Source: Cerioporus squamosus (Eukaryota; Basidiomycota; Agaricomycetes; Polyporales; Polyporaceae). From it: 64,000 bases of DNA. This document shows, one piece after another, positions 1-13,280 of the stretch. The stretch lies in assembly GCA_022592435.1 (NCBI GenBank), contig JABYQS010000094.1, positions 1-64,000 of the forward strand. Direction: 5' to 3'. Numbering within the stretch: position 1 is the first letter of the stretch; the number at the start of each line of letters is the position of its first letter. The translations under genes and the position numbers were made by a program. The notes under the pieces are model-generated. The model made no database searches, was not told the DNA's origin, and worked only from the letters and a program-made list of their open reading frames with translations.

Positions 1-386
1 TCCACTGTCAAGCTCCGGGAAGAAGTGTCTTCAGATAGAAACCCGCACCACCGGCCAGTACAGGGGCCGAATACACGTCGTCAACATGTTCAAGTTCTCC
101 TGGTTTCCGGTAGAACAGCTTGGTACATGGCTGGCATTTGGCACTTGAAGCTCATTCATTGTCAAGCCTTCACCGCAAGCGTGGCAGTGACTCATTCATC
201 CTACGACGGCCAACTTGGAGCTCGCCTCTGGCTTGCAGTTATTAGAGCCAGAATCGAACCGGACACGGGCCGTGACAAGAGGTTACTTACAACGATGAGA
301 AGAGATCGCCTCTTTCGGCGTCTACGACTCGGCAAGCGGGTAAAGATTGCGCAAACAATGTATACTTGTAGCAAAGCCAATGCAAC

Positions 387-469
387 GTCCTTGTCGATTA
401 GTGGTAGATCATCACGTTGTGGAAATACCGCAAGACGTGAAGACGGAGGCTCGAATCCTCCCTGGGACA
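387..469 (+). tRNA. tRNA-His (anticodon GTG) with a 12-nt intron
   Basis: A cloverleaf can be drawn by hand. The acceptor stem pairs 387-393 with 462-468, with one T-T mismatch at the sixth pair. The D stem is GATT/GATC with loop AGTGGTA. The anticodon stem TCACG (412-416) pairs perfectly with CGTGA (436-440). The T stem GGAGG (445-449) pairs with CCTCC (457-461) around loop CTCGAAT. The anticodon GTG is at 419-421. The extra 12 nt at 423-434 sit after position 37, the standard place for a eukaryotic nuclear tRNA intron. Discriminator base is A. A run of eight T follows at once. The acceptor mismatch and the C in place of T at the start of the T loop are unusual, so a decaying copy is possible. 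Confidence 0.62.
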
Positions 470-477
470 TTTTTTTT
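470..477 (+). terminator. RNA polymerase III T-run terminator
   Basis: Eight consecutive T directly follow the discriminator base of the tRNA-His candidate, as expected for Pol III termination. It supports the tRNA call. Confidence 0.6.
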
Positions 478-756
478 CTGCCAGTAGACAAACATCGGTT
501 GGGGTTGGTTGGGTGCTACAACCAGGCTATGTGCGGTTCGGCAACCACATCGTAGTCTCTGAGTTTACAGAGCTTTATTCCTAGGACGATACCCATTGGA
601 AAATGTCAAGGCGTAGTGGAGAACCGTCTAGCTACCTAGAAATGACACCCGGCAACTGTCCAATGCCTAACGGGATGAGAGGCAAGCCCGTCCGTTGATA
701 ACCGGTGTTTACTTAACAGGTCTTTATCTCGAGCGCGTTGAAAGTCCCGGAATAAC

Positions 757-2059
757 CTACAAGTCTCCTGACCATGCGGTCCTCATCACTCTCCCACCCA
801 CAACCCCGCGCTCCGCCGAGATCTTCAGCTTCCTCCTGACCAGTTTGTCCACGTCGCCCTTCGTAACGTGCGAGCCCGCGGGCTGGTGGACGTAGCATAC
901 AAACTTGAATGCCGGAGCCCGAGGCCTCTCCCCAGGCGGGACTTGGGAGTGCTCTCCGAGGCCAGTTGATGCAGGACAGGATCGAGCAGCTCGAACCCGG
1001 TCCATCCAAGCGCTGCCACTCGCCAGGAGTAGCGGGATAGTAGCAAAGCGCTATGGACAGGCTCTGCGTCCGGGGTCTGCGTCCGAGTGACTCCAGCATG
1101 TGCGCAAGGTCGGCCCATGACGCGGGGAGGGGTATCGCCCCATCAGCACTACGTTGAGGCGGGTGAGGTCTGCCAGCTGAGATAGGGAGACGCTCTCAAC
1201 ATCTGCCAAACGGGATGAATTAGTCCTGCTATGCGAATCGTCTACTCAGCACGAAAACACGTACCCTCGAGGTGACGCGGGAATGGCATGAGCAGCGTGC
1301 CCAGCATTGGGTCTGGTCCCAGTACGTTGAGTAGGGTTGCAGTCGCTGGGATCCACAGCTTAGGTGTGCAACCCAGCTCCCGGAGGGATATCCGTGCCTC
1401 GGGAAACTGTTCAATAAACCAATGCAAGAAGGATGTGACAAAGTCGTCCCTCCCATCGATCCACAAGGTCTCCAATCTTCTCGAGCGGTGCGGCGTAGCT
1501 TCACTTGCCAGGACAGTGACTGGGCCCTGGGCGCGGAAAGAGAGACTTCGGAGGGAGAGATTTGTCAAAGCTGGCAGGGAGACGAGAAGTTGCGAGAGAA
1601 CAAGATCCGAGGGAAGTATCGCATGGGTGATGGCCAACTTGTCAGCCGGGGGAAAGGAGGGGCAACGTTCACGTCGAAGAGCATCCACGTGTCAGACGTG
1701 AGCAGGTGTCCCCAGTCGACGAAGGAGATGCGGAGGATGCGGAGATTGGGAAGGTTTCCGTGCATGTCCCGCATGAACTTGTCGGCCAGGTACCGGTTCA
1801 TGAAGCCGTCGGGGCTGACGATTGCAATCCCGCTCGTCGCGTTCAGGCATTTGCGCATCGCCAGAGAGCCCAGGACCCGCTCAACGAAGGTGGTGTAGGC
1901 TCGGGGTGTTCTGAACGTTATGTTGCCGAATAGGTAGGTACGGCTGGCTGGGAGCCATTCTCTACAAACTCGCGCACAGGTGCACAGAGTCTTCTTGTCA
2001 TTCCAAAAGAACGACAGAATATAGTCGGTGAGCTCGGGTGGCAGGGTGGGAAGCGACAT
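757..2059 (-). pseudogene. F-box protein gene, apparently frameshifted
   Basis: The N-terminus (ATG at 2059) has a basidiomycete F-box: LPPELTDYILSFFWNDKKTL followed by CARVCREWLPASRTYLFGNI. Typical family blocks follow: LPNLRILRISFVDW, then TWMLFDVNVAPPFPRLT. Near 1640 the reading must move to another frame to continue through ILPSDLVLSQLLVSLPALTN and LRSLSFR. A further frame change around 900-1000 is needed to reach the probable C-terminus APAFKFVCYV, ending at 757. Proteins of this class recruit substrates to SCF ubiquitin ligases; the target cannot be told. Either the gene is decaying or the assembly has single-base indels. Introns do not explain the shift at 1640, because the coding blocks abut. 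Confidence 0.5.
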
Positions 2060-2693
2060 GCCACCACGTCACTAGGATACTACGAGAGCTAGTGAGTTCC
2101 GCTCGAGACGGCAAGTACCAGAGATGCTGGATCCATGAGTAGACTCACCGGAGCCAGTGAGATCGCCGAGTTGATTTGAACAGTCGGGTAAGAAGAGAGA
2201 GGAGCGACTGGGCAAGTCGGTCGGCTCGAGAGCGGGAGATGATTGAACTTTTCGCGCCCATTGTAACCTTGATATCGCTTTGAAGCTCACAGGATTGTCA
2301 CCTGTAGGAGTCTAGGAGACAGTGAGACGCCGAGTCGCACCGTCCAACATCGGAGCGCTGGACAATTGCCATATACGAGCACTCATCCTACGGAGTTCTA
2401 TGGCAGGCTAGGCCATGGCTCGGAAGTTTGGATACTGTACAGAGCAATACCTCAATGGCATATATTGTTCCACTCAAATCTATCTGGACACCATGGAGTA
2501 ACCTAGCAGCGCAGCAGCCCCCGCGCGAGACCGATTCAATCGAATATTTGTAGGTGAGTAGGGTGCTGCTGTCATTCATTACTCTAGACATGGAGTCGTA
2601 TCCGAAGAGAAGTGATACTGCACATCGAGCCACAATCGTACAGCATAGCTCGCTCTATCTGGGGTCTCAGCTTGAGCTACCCGAGCTACCAGC
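2060..2693. other. Intergenic, nothing recognised
   Basis: Only short, composition-driven open frames lie between the F-box gene and the 3' end of gpd. I see no conserved motif, repeat or RNA gene here. Confidence 0.5.
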
Positions 2694-4093
<1,400 letters not shown>

Positions 4094-4147
4094 GATGATG
4101 TGTGTGAGTTGAAAGGATGATGACGACGGAAGAGGCGGGGCGAGCTG

Positions 4148-4154
4148 TATTTAA
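4148..4154 (-). promoter_or_regulatory. TATA-like element of gpd
   Basis: On the minus strand the sequence TTAAATA lies about 55 bp upstream of the gpd ATG. It is followed by a pyrimidine-rich leader, typical of strongly expressed fungal glycolytic promoters. Assignment rests on position and composition only. Confidence 0.45.
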
Positions 4155-4764
4155 GAGAAGGGCTGCCCCAGTCATAGCATGACAAACCCACCCTAAGCTG
4201 CGACATAGCAAGAAAACCTACGATCTGGACGGGCACGTTCGTGCTGTGAGTAGGGACTGAGTCATTGAAGCGGTTACGCACAAAGCGCGCTCCTGTTGGA
4301 TCGGCGGTTTCAAGGAGACGTACCTAGTGGAACCATTCAAGTTCGTTGTTTCGGCCGACGTGTGCACTTGCGTCATCTACTACGGCGCCCTCGCCGCATG
4401 CCTTTTGACTCTCGTCAAATTGAAGTCTTGTAGTCCTGTCTTTAGTGATGGTCTGATATCGTGCGGATGAGTCAGTGCCGCCAGCTTCGGGTGATCAGTA
4501 GACCGTCCACTGATGTTGTTTGCCGATGCGTTATGCGAGTCCTGGCGGAGGGGTTGGGGCGAAGTGGCAGATACGCACGGGAGCGATCGGATCGGGGGAT
4601 AGAGTTTTGGACCGTCGCACTTACCATTGCACTGCATAACCGCCACGGATTATCGAGCCTTGGATGAATCAGCTTCTCGTACCGTAGAGCCTCACATAAA
4701 CAATGCTGCGTGCAACGGGGCTTACAGAGAGGATCATCTCTCCGCGTGTGAGTCGCCCACCAGC
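4155..4764. other. Upstream region of gpd and 3' flank of the first MFS gene
   Basis: No coding region is supported. It should hold the distal gpd promoter and the 3' end of the neighbouring transporter transcript, both transcribed leftward. Confidence 0.5.
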
Positions 4765-6926
4765 TCACCGGTTCTTCTGTTTCATTGCGGGCGCGTCTAG
4801 AGGAGCTTCGGTGATGCACTCCTCCTCAGTCACCTCAGTGCCCCTTGGACCATTTGCGACCTCGACCATTTCCGCGCCGAGTGCACCCCGCTCTTTCCCC
4901 TTCCGCGGCTTCTCTCTCGCGTGCACATCTTCAGCCGTAGGCTGCTCCTGCTGCTCTGCAACGTCCACGGTCCCCTCCCTGCTGATCCGGTAGAACACAA
5001 GCATGCACACAAACTCGACCGCAACGACCGCAAGAAGGAACCAGAACGCCGCCGCGCGTCCTGCAAATGATTGGGAGCCATGTGTCGCCTCGACGCTCGC
5101 CTCGATCGAGCCGACGGCGGAGACACCCACGGCAGACCCCAGCTGGAGTGCCCCGTTGAATATGGCCCCGACCGTACCTGCCATTGACGGCGGGCTCGTC
5201 CGGCAGATTGCGATGCTGAAGATGTACAATCAGTATGAGTCTTCCAACATGGTCCGAAGCTCGAGCGAAAAGCTCACTTGGTCTGCGTGTAGGTGAGCAT
5301 AGCACCGGAGGAGCCAAGCACCAAAGCAGGGAAGATGTACGACCAGTACTTGTCAGGGCTATCTGCCAAGGCGAAGAGCGTCGTGGAGATGATGCAGAGG
5401 CCTTCGCCGAAGACAATGATCCACTTCGGGTTGATGACGCGAGAAAGGGAGCCCGTGAAGCTCACAGCAAACGCGAGTGCTCCGTTCGGTATCCTGTCGG
5501 TCGTAAGATGACGTGAGGTCAGCGTTCGGGACTTCTTGTTTGCAGCAGAGTAATTGTACCCACATATGGATCGCCATAGATATGGCGCTTTGTTGCCAGA
5601 CGTCTTGCCACAGTGTCGAAGAGATGGTGAACATACTCGTCCACCAGCAGTACGGCAAGAGTGCCGTGACGAATAGGACGAAGAAGTTCGGTAGGAACCA
5701 AGTGCGCGGTGGAATAGCGGCGCGGTCTTTCGGCACGGTCGTCTCGTAATAGAAGAAACCGACGACCATGAAAAGCGAGATAATCAGTGGTGCGAGGACA
5801 CCTGCGGAGCTCCAGCCTGAAGTGGTGCCCGATGTCACAGCGAAGATGAAGAGCACCAGAGCCACTGCAGAGATGACACCGTGACGTCAAGGTGGCAAGT
5901 CAGCGTCCAGTCAGGAAGGGGTATGAGGCAGTACTAAGTAAGGACTGACCCGTCAGGATAGAAACACCCGGTAGGTCGAGGCTCTTCCATTTCGCGCCGC
6001 CCCCGGTGTCGTTTACTCGGGGTTCTTGCTTCGGGATAAGAAAGACACATAGACCGGCAATGGGCATGCATACGATCGCTCCGAACCAGAACACCCACGA
6101 CCAGCTCGCGAACTGGACAAATATCGCGCTAATGATAAGCCCGAGCGCTGTGGATGTAAGACCGTTCAGCGTCTTCCCTTGGACAGATCGCAGCAAACCG
6201 CGGTGCGAGTCACCGGCGGAACTCACCACTTCCAACGCCTCCACAGCCGACGAAGATCCCAATGGCGCGCGCCTGCTCCGAAGGTTCCGTGAAGATGTTG
6301 ACGAGCAGCGCGAGCGCGGACGGGATGGTCATGGAAGCCGCTGGATAAGGCCAAGAGTAGACAGTCAGTAGCGGCATGAGATACGTAGGCAGACGGCACT
6401 TGCTGCTTACCTATGCCGCTCAGAGCGCGCAGGACGATGAGCGGGATTTTGCTTGCCGCGAATCCGGCGCCAAGAGAGAGGATACCCAACGCAAAAACGC
6501 CGCCGATGAATATGAATTCTGCCGGGTGCGTTAGTGGCCTGGTTTCACGTAAAGCTCTCGAGAGTACTCACTCGGGTTGTACACGTCACTCATGCGCCCG
6601 CTCTGCGGAGCAGCGTGTCAGCACAGGTCCACTCAGAGAGTCGGCGCACTCACTATGAGCAAGAATGACGCGAATGTGAGCTGAAACCCGCTGATCAACC
6701 AGGTCGACTCGGCCACATTCATACTGAGCGATGTGACGAGGGCCGGGATGGCGGAGAACAGCGCAGAATTATTGAATGCGTCCAGGAACTGTGCGAGACA
6801 GAACATGACCAGGAGCACATAGCGGCGCGCGGTCGAGCATTTCTGCGGGACACGACCATCGGGGAGAGTGTATGCGGGGGACAACCCGCTCGAGGCGGGA
6901 GGGTCGACGGAGGACGGGGTAAGCAT
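4765..6926 (-). CDS. MFS drug-exporter-type transporter, paralog 1
   Basis: A multi-exon membrane transporter of the major facilitator superfamily, most like the 14-helix DHA2 / ATR1-AMF1-like group. Exons from the ATG at 6926 give a cytosolic N-terminus and a first helix (YVLLVMFCLAQFLDAFNNSA). Next come STWLISGFQLTFASFLLIVSG, RMSDVYNP, LRALSGIG, ALGLIISAIFVQFASWSWVF (helix packing of motif C type), PRTWFLPNFFVLFVTALLPY, LVLGSSGAMLTYTQTK and a final helix before a charged tail (EKPRKGKERG). The stop is at 4765. Introns are about 50-80 bp. The neighbour at 8725-11451 is a close paralog in the same direction with the same intron positions, so this is a tandem duplication. The substrate cannot be inferred; proton-driven export of toxic compounds is the family norm. 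Confidence 0.88.
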
Positions 6927-8724
6927 GCTCCCAATCAGGACCAGATGAGCGACTAATTATCAACTCTCCGGGCAGAGAGTAGGTTGCAAAGCCTTGCACA
7001 GAAGAGTCTGGGTTGCTCCGGCGCAAGCGAAAGAGAGGTAGCAGAACGCTCCTAGCCTGTCGTACGGAGAGATGGGTGAGCTGTGGCCGTAGCAGGGTCG
7101 CAGACAAGACTTCAACGGACCTCAATGAGAGCTCTTATCAAAGAGCGTTTTTCGCGACGTTAGTCGGGGCGTCCGTAATGCCTTCGATTCTCACCAGTGG
7201 TGAGACCGAGAACCCGCCCCAAGCGCCCCTCACCAGTGTGTTGACCTGAGTCGCATGCATATCGTTTCAATCGCTCCGCATCCATTACGCAGAGGTCCTC
7301 TTGCTCAGAAGTCTGCAGTAGACGAGTACTTGTAGTGAACTGGGGGATACTTGGTCAGACGACTGCGAGATGGGTGTGCCCGATGGTCCGAATGAGCTCT
7401 GAAACCGGATGGCCACGAAGCAAGCCAACTTGTAGCCATGAGCATGAATATATTCAAGCTCACGAGGTCTGTAGCTTACCACGAGGCGAGGTCGGCTCCG
7501 GCAAACTAGCATGATCCTGGAACGGTAGTAGGTAGGCCTGTGTAGCCATCGCTCGAGGAAGTGGGACCGTGACCGAACGAAGAAAGTCCTGACGGTGGCT
7601 GGCATTACAACAGCAACTGTCATCCAAGTATGTCGCTCAAGACCAGAAAGAGTGAGAAAAGAGATGACTGAGAGGAGGTGGTAACTAAAAGTGAGGGTGG
7701 TCACAAGCGGGACTCGGGCAGCATGAGCCCGTGGGAGATTCGGAAGAGGCCGGCAGAGAGCGACAGGTAGAAGAGCGGCTAAGTTCAAGTGGCGGTTCGT
7801 CCGAGTCCTCGCAAACCAGCTTCCTCGTCCGATGACAGCAATCCCTCGATACCTGGTTCAACTCGAGAGGGTTCCATTTAATTGTCAGGAATTGCGCTTT
7901 GAATGGGGACTCCACGAACTCTCCGCTGCGCCTCCGGGATGCGCTAAGGCAGGCTCCGACATTGTAGTAGTACCGACCTTGTGCGATCCGTATTTCAAGC
8001 GGTTCTTCGCTGGGGAGCCATCAGAAACTGCGCACAGCGGAGATACCGACTTCCTCAGGTTTCAACGATACTTATTCCAGGGGTGACTGACAGTCATTGA
8101 ACGCGAGTAGAGCGATACATCAATCCCTGAACAGATCGAACATTAAACTTGGGTACTACGCTGGTACACCGTACCACGATATTGAACGCAGGAAAATTGC
8201 AGGGATCGACTGTGGCTGTCTCACGTACGTGACGCTCAATGCGTTCAGGAAGCAGACATAACCGAAGAGGAGGTCTCATGCGGAGCGCGTGGCAAGACCG
8301 CAGGTTGGTGCAGTTGTGCGTCTATTCCCACTGCTTGGCTTCGCCGTTCACTGACAGCCCTCCGGACCTCTGACAGCTATACAGGTTAATCCCAACGAGA
8401 ACCGAGGATGTTCTGTAGATCTCGCAGCAGTGGACTGTCAATCGACACCAACCCAAACAAACCCAAAGTCACCATGGCTCGAGTCCGAAGCGCCTCTTCC
8501 CCGCACTAAATCCCTGGACGTTTCGTAGACCACACCGCATTCATGCCCTCTCTGTCTTGTCGTTTATAAACCAAGTACTTAGCAGCTCGCACTTCATGCG
8601 TAGGATGTATCACCAAACCATGCCTATTGTTACATTTTAGGAGACTACTGAACCAGGAATACATGCATCACTCGATCGTCTATCTAGAGATTATCGACGT
8701 CACAGCTCCTCCATAACACTTATG
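6927..8724. other. Intergenic: duplicated promoter split by about 0.8 kb of extra DNA
   Basis: The upstream flank of paralog 1 resembles that of paralog 2. Near 7060-7145 blocks such as GTCGTAGCAG-like sequence and GCTCTTATCA match 11590-11670. The similarity resumes at about 7974-8030 (CGGTTCTTCGCTGGGGAGCC, like 11695-11725 with GCCATCAGAA shared). The roughly 825 bp between (about 7147-7973) have no counterpart at paralog 2. I found no terminal inverted repeat or target duplication and no convincing gene in it. Nothing is recognised at 8050-8724. Confidence 0.45.
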
Positions 8725-11451
8725 TCACTTTAGCGGCACCTCGCTGACCTTGACATGACCCTCAGGAGCGTCCACGATGAACTGGGGCTGCTCGACCGCA
8801 GGGGTGCGCTCGCCCTCCGCCTCAGAAAACTTGATGTTCTTCTCGACAATCACTTTCTCGACCTCCCCGGCCGGCTTCCCTCGAGTATCTGTGACCGCGG
8901 TGCCCTCCTTGCTGATATGGTAGAACACAAGCATCGAGACAAACTCGACGCCGACGAACGCAAGGAGGAACCAGAACGCCGCCGCGCGTCCAGCGTATGA
9001 CGTGGAGCCACCATGGGTCGCCTCGACGCTCACCTCGATCGACCCGACAATGGATATTCCCAGCGCAGTCCCGAGCTGGAGGGAGCCATTGAAGATGGCT
9101 CCAACTGTGCCTGCCATCGATGCAGGACCCGTGCGGCACATCGCAATGCTAGTAGTGCAAAGTCGCGATAAGTACGGTACGCAGCCATGAGAGGCAGAAG
9201 AGCAAAGGACTCACTTTGTCTGCGTAAGGGTGAGCATGGCGCCTGCTGAACCAAGGACTAATGCGGGGAAGATCAAGGACCAGTACTTCTCAGGGCCGTC
9301 CGCGAATGCAAAGAGCGTAGTGGCGATGATGCAGAGGCCTTCGCCAAAGAGGATGTTCCACTTCGGATTGAAGATGTGAGACAGCGAGCCCGTGAAGCTC
9401 ATTGTGAACGCGAGTGCTCCGTTCGGAATCCTGAAAGTAATAATTCCATCAATCAGCGTTCGACTCTCGAGGTTCAAGCTCGCGCTGATTATACGTACAG
9501 ATGGATGGCTACGGAGAGCGCACTCCAGTGCCAGACGTTCTGCCACAGCGTCGTGGATATTGTGAACATAACATTCCACCAGAAGTACGGCAGGAGCGCG
9601 GTAAAGAAAAGGACAAGGAAGTTCGGGAGGAACCAAGTGCGTGGCGGAATCGCGGCGCAGTCTTCCGGGATAGTCGTCTCATAGTAGAAGAACCCGGCTA
9701 CCATGAGAATGGAGATAATGAGCGGGGCGAGAACCCTGGCCGAACTCCAGCCCGAGGTGCCGCCGGACGTCACGGCAAAAATGAAGAGGATCAGGGCGGC
9801 TGGGAGAAGGGAGAGTCAGCGTTCCGTGTGATCCCAGTATACAGCTGTTTGCAGAAGTCGTGTCCGCCCAACTCCGACTGACGCGCAGACACTTTTGACG
9901 CGGGAAATTCAAGAAATACCGGAAATCCGTCCGCTGCTCAACGACACCAGTAGACACATGCTACAACATCCCATCATGCCATAGTATGCATCCCCGGCCT
10001 GCGCCAACTTTTTCTGAGTCCTTGCGTACTCGGAATGCGGAGATAGCAATGCCAGGTCACTACTCATCCGCAGGTCCATTTAGGACGTTTCTAACCCCTC
10101 CCACTGTACCAAACTTACACATGACATGGCTATATACCATAGAAATATGTTGAGATGATTTCAAAGGTGCTGCAAAAGCTCTCGATGTGTGAGGATGGAG
10201 AATGTCTACAGGCCCTGGGGTCGATAGTAAGCGCCCATAAACGACAGCGCGATACTTGCTCAGAGTCCGTTTTCCTCATCGTAACGCTTCGTAAATGCTC
10301 GTATGGGCTGTACACGCCTCACATAGTCGCCTCAGGCAGAGAGGACATGCGAACAAGTCGTTCAGATATATTGAATTTCTGAATTTTCCGTGCACAACGC
10401 GTGCTGTGCAACCAGCGTCTGGCCACGACCTCTGCAAACAGCTGTAAGCGCAGAGAAGGATTACTTGTCAGAATAGTGACTCCCAGTATGTCCAGGCTCT
10501 TCCATCTCGGGCGGCCGCCGAGTGCCGCATCGTCCATGCGGGGCTCTTGCTTCGGAATGAGGAAGACACAGATAGCTGCAACCGGCATGGACACGATGGC
10601 AATGGACCAGAATACCCACGACCAAGACGCGAATTGTACGAAGATGGCGCCAATGATCAGCCCAAGGCCTGAAAAGAGACTATCGTTAAGCTCCATGTTC
10701 GATACACCGCAGCTGACCGCAGGGCAAATCAGCTCGGAACTCACAGTTTGCGACACCTCCGCAGCCGACGAACACGGCAATGGCACGCGCCTGCTCGGTA
10801 GGCTCCGGGAAGACGTCGACAAGAAGCGCGAGGGCGGATGGAATGGTCATAGCACCCGCTATATGATGCACAAGCGGCATACAGTTAGCAGCGGTTATGG
10901 AGCAGACACGCAGAGGACTGGTCCTTACCTATACCGATCAGCGCGCGCAGGACGATGAAGACAATTTTATCCGTCACGAACCCGGCGCCGAGACAAAGCA
11001 TACCGAGCGCGAAGACGCCGCCAATGAACGCGAATTCTTCCGAGTGCTTTAGCGGCGCAGACTGACGTAAGATAAGTTTAGAGCACTCACTTGGGTTGTA
11101 TACGTCGCTGATGCGCCCGCTCTGCACAACAGCGTGTCAACAGGGGTCACCACAGAAGAAAGGCGGCGCACTCACTATGAGCAGGAACGACGCAAAAGTA
11201 AGCTGAAACCCGCTGATGATCCAGGTCGACTCGGCCTCCGTGAAATGCAGCTCGCTGACGAGAGCTGGGATGGCGGGAAAGAGTGCAGCAGCATTGTACG
11301 CATCAAGGGCTTGTGAGAGGCAGAATACAATTAGGAGCACATAGCGGCGCGCAGGAGAGTACTTCTGTGTAACGCGACCGTCCGCGAGAGTCTCTGCGGG
11401 GGATGACGCGGTTGAGGCGGATGATTCGATGGGGGATTCATCAACCATCAT
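8725..11451 (-). CDS. MFS drug-exporter-type transporter, paralog 2
   Basis: Same family and exon layout as the gene at 4765-6926. From the ATG at 11451 it has a first helix (YVLLIVFCLSQALDAYNAAA), STWIISGFQLTFASFLLIVS, LGLIIGAIFVQFASWSWVFW, PRTWFLPNFLVLFFTALLPY, LVLGSAGAMLTLTQTK and MAGTVGAIFNGSLQLGTALG. The C-terminal tail is longer and acidic (KFSEAEGERTPAVEQ). Most of the membrane core is nearly identical to paralog 1 while the two termini differ. The intron at 9800-10464 is 665 bp, against about 70 bp in paralog 1, because it carries a mobile element. Splicing still joins Leu-Thr-Thr-Ala-Leu-Ile in frame, so the gene may be intact. Confidence 0.88.
9842..10444. mobile_element. TA-flanked MITE-like element in an MFS intron
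   Basis: The 603-bp segment starts with CAGCTGTTTGCAGAAGTCGT (9842-9861). Its right end is the reverse complement with one change in the first 21 bp (10424-10444). A TA dinucleotide flanks both sides (9840-9841 and 10445-10446). Weaker inverted similarity runs on for some 70 bp. No transposase frame is seen. Taking it out with one TA leaves a normal 60-bp intron with GTAATC donor and CCCAG acceptor. TA duplication suggests a Tc1/mariner-type non-autonomous element; the superfamily is inference. Confidence 0.8.
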
Positions 11452-13228
11452 CTAGCCTTTTGGCAGCTCGGAACGAAGCGGCCTATTCCGATATAGTCTC
11501 AGGGAGGGAGGTGGGGTCGGACTCCGACCTTGAGTACGAGGCGCGAAGACAGCTCGAGCGCTGACTACTGGCTGAAGGCTTCACCTGTGGTACGGCAAGG
11601 GTGGGTGGGTCGTGAAGGGGTCGTAGCAGAGACTTGGTGGACCTCGAACGGGGCTCTTATCACCTTGTACCCATCACGTATGTGCTTATTCCGAGTCCGA
11701 GCGGTGCTTCGTTGGGACGCCATCAGAAGCTTGCCGTACGCTTCTGGGAGGGATCTGACAAACCGTGGGTCGCCGGACGTACGGAAGAGTTTGCGTAAAA
11801 GGTCAGAAGGGTCGAGACCGCCGGGGGATAAGGTCTGCAGCGAATCCTAGCACGAAGCCAGGGCGCGTCCTGCGGTCGGTTATAGAACAAACAATTTTAC
11901 GTGACACACATATGACACACCGGCATCACTAGGAGAGCGCGGAATCGTGGAGAAATGGCGAGGGGCCTCAGCATCGGCCCTGCACGCAGTACGTCGTCGA
12001 GTGAGGCTAAGTAGTTGACTACTACGCCTCGGATTAACCGTACAGGATCAAACGCAACACCCGTGGGAAGATCGCAGCCAGTTCGAGCGCCTATGTAGTA
12101 GTCGTAGTGCTCCTTCTCAGTCCCTCTCCTCTTTGACGACTCTGCTCCTCAATGTCTCCCGGACTGGGAGAATTCATCACTCGGCGATATGTGCATATTT
12201 GCTGTGACTCCGCCCGAGCTCTTGCCGCTTTTAGAAGTGCAGGCGCATGTACTCGTACTTACCAGTTCAGTTATCCATTCTCTAGCATGCAACCCACGTT
12301 GCCCACATCGCAGGCGGTTCATACACGTTATTGTATCAGTCCTTCCTATTGCGCCGGCCAATCAAGTGCACGACCTTGCGGCGCAGAAGATCAACCGCAT
12401 GGTGGCCAGGGTTCTTGGCCCCGACAAGTACGTACGCCGCCTCGAAAACGATCCATACACGCGCTATCTCTCGCCATCTCCACTGCAGAAGGGATTGACA
12501 CTGAACATGTCAGAGGATCAAGCCAGATATTACAACTCTTCGGTGACCCGCGGATTGGAAGGGTATCCATGTTGCGGAAGCTCTAAGTAATCTCGCTCCA
12601 ATTCTCACACATTGTATTTCGCAGCATGCACTAGAACGTGGATGACTCGCAGCCGGGTCCGGCATGTTGTCCTTTCTGCATACCAGTTGGCGCGATGATG
12701 ATTTCCAAGATCTCCAGCGCAGACGTGGGAAGAGTTCTCAGGCGACGTATCACCCTGTCGAGTATCTCCATTCGGTCAGTCCGCTTGGTAAACTGACATG
12801 TACTTCAGAAGACTGCCGTCAACCTTGGAGCTTCCATGTCTGGCTTCACCAGGCAACACTCCCCACTGTCGCTACACCCAATTAAGTACTAACTATAATG
12901 GGATACGCAGCCCATATTGTGCTTCGCTTATGGCACTGCGACTCAGTCGTGACGACAAATTACAGAGCTTTGGGGCGAGACTAAGTACCAGTCTCCCAGA
13001 CAGCACTGTCACCGCCGCCCGACGCGATTGGACTTGTCTCGCCTACGCTAAACCGCTTTAAATGTCACTCGCGGAATTGAGAATGAGAATACGAAGACTT
13101 TGCTCCGCTCCCGCTCCCAGCTTCGTGTCAGTCTGGACTGCGACACTGGCAGGCCAGCGCATCGCTGGGGAGCACATGATTCAGGCCGGACGCCTCGGGA
13201 GCATGCACAGGTAAAGTTTGTCAGGATA
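11452..13228. other. Promoter of MFS paralog 2 and a gene-poor stretch
   Basis: The first 300 bp match the flank of paralog 1 and are its likely promoter. At 12189-12590 on the plus strand a 133-codon frame has a charged, protein-like second half (KINRMVARVLGPDKYVRRLE, then MSEDQARYYNSSVTRG). I do not recognise it. It could be an exon of an undescribed gene or chance. Nothing else is supported. Confidence 0.35.
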
Positions 13229-13280
13229 TCAGATGGGGCACCGACGTGAGTTCCCGCAAAGATGGGTGTGACCCCGTTGC

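Noticed and set aside
230..300. B-box-like GGTTCGATTCT on the minus strand
   Set aside because: No acceptor or anticodon stem can be paired upstream, so no tRNA cloverleaf forms.
7285..7788. 167-codon minus-strand frame between the MFS paralogs
   Set aside because: Hydrophobic patches but no family motif; it lies in the extra promoter segment and lacks a partner at the other paralog.
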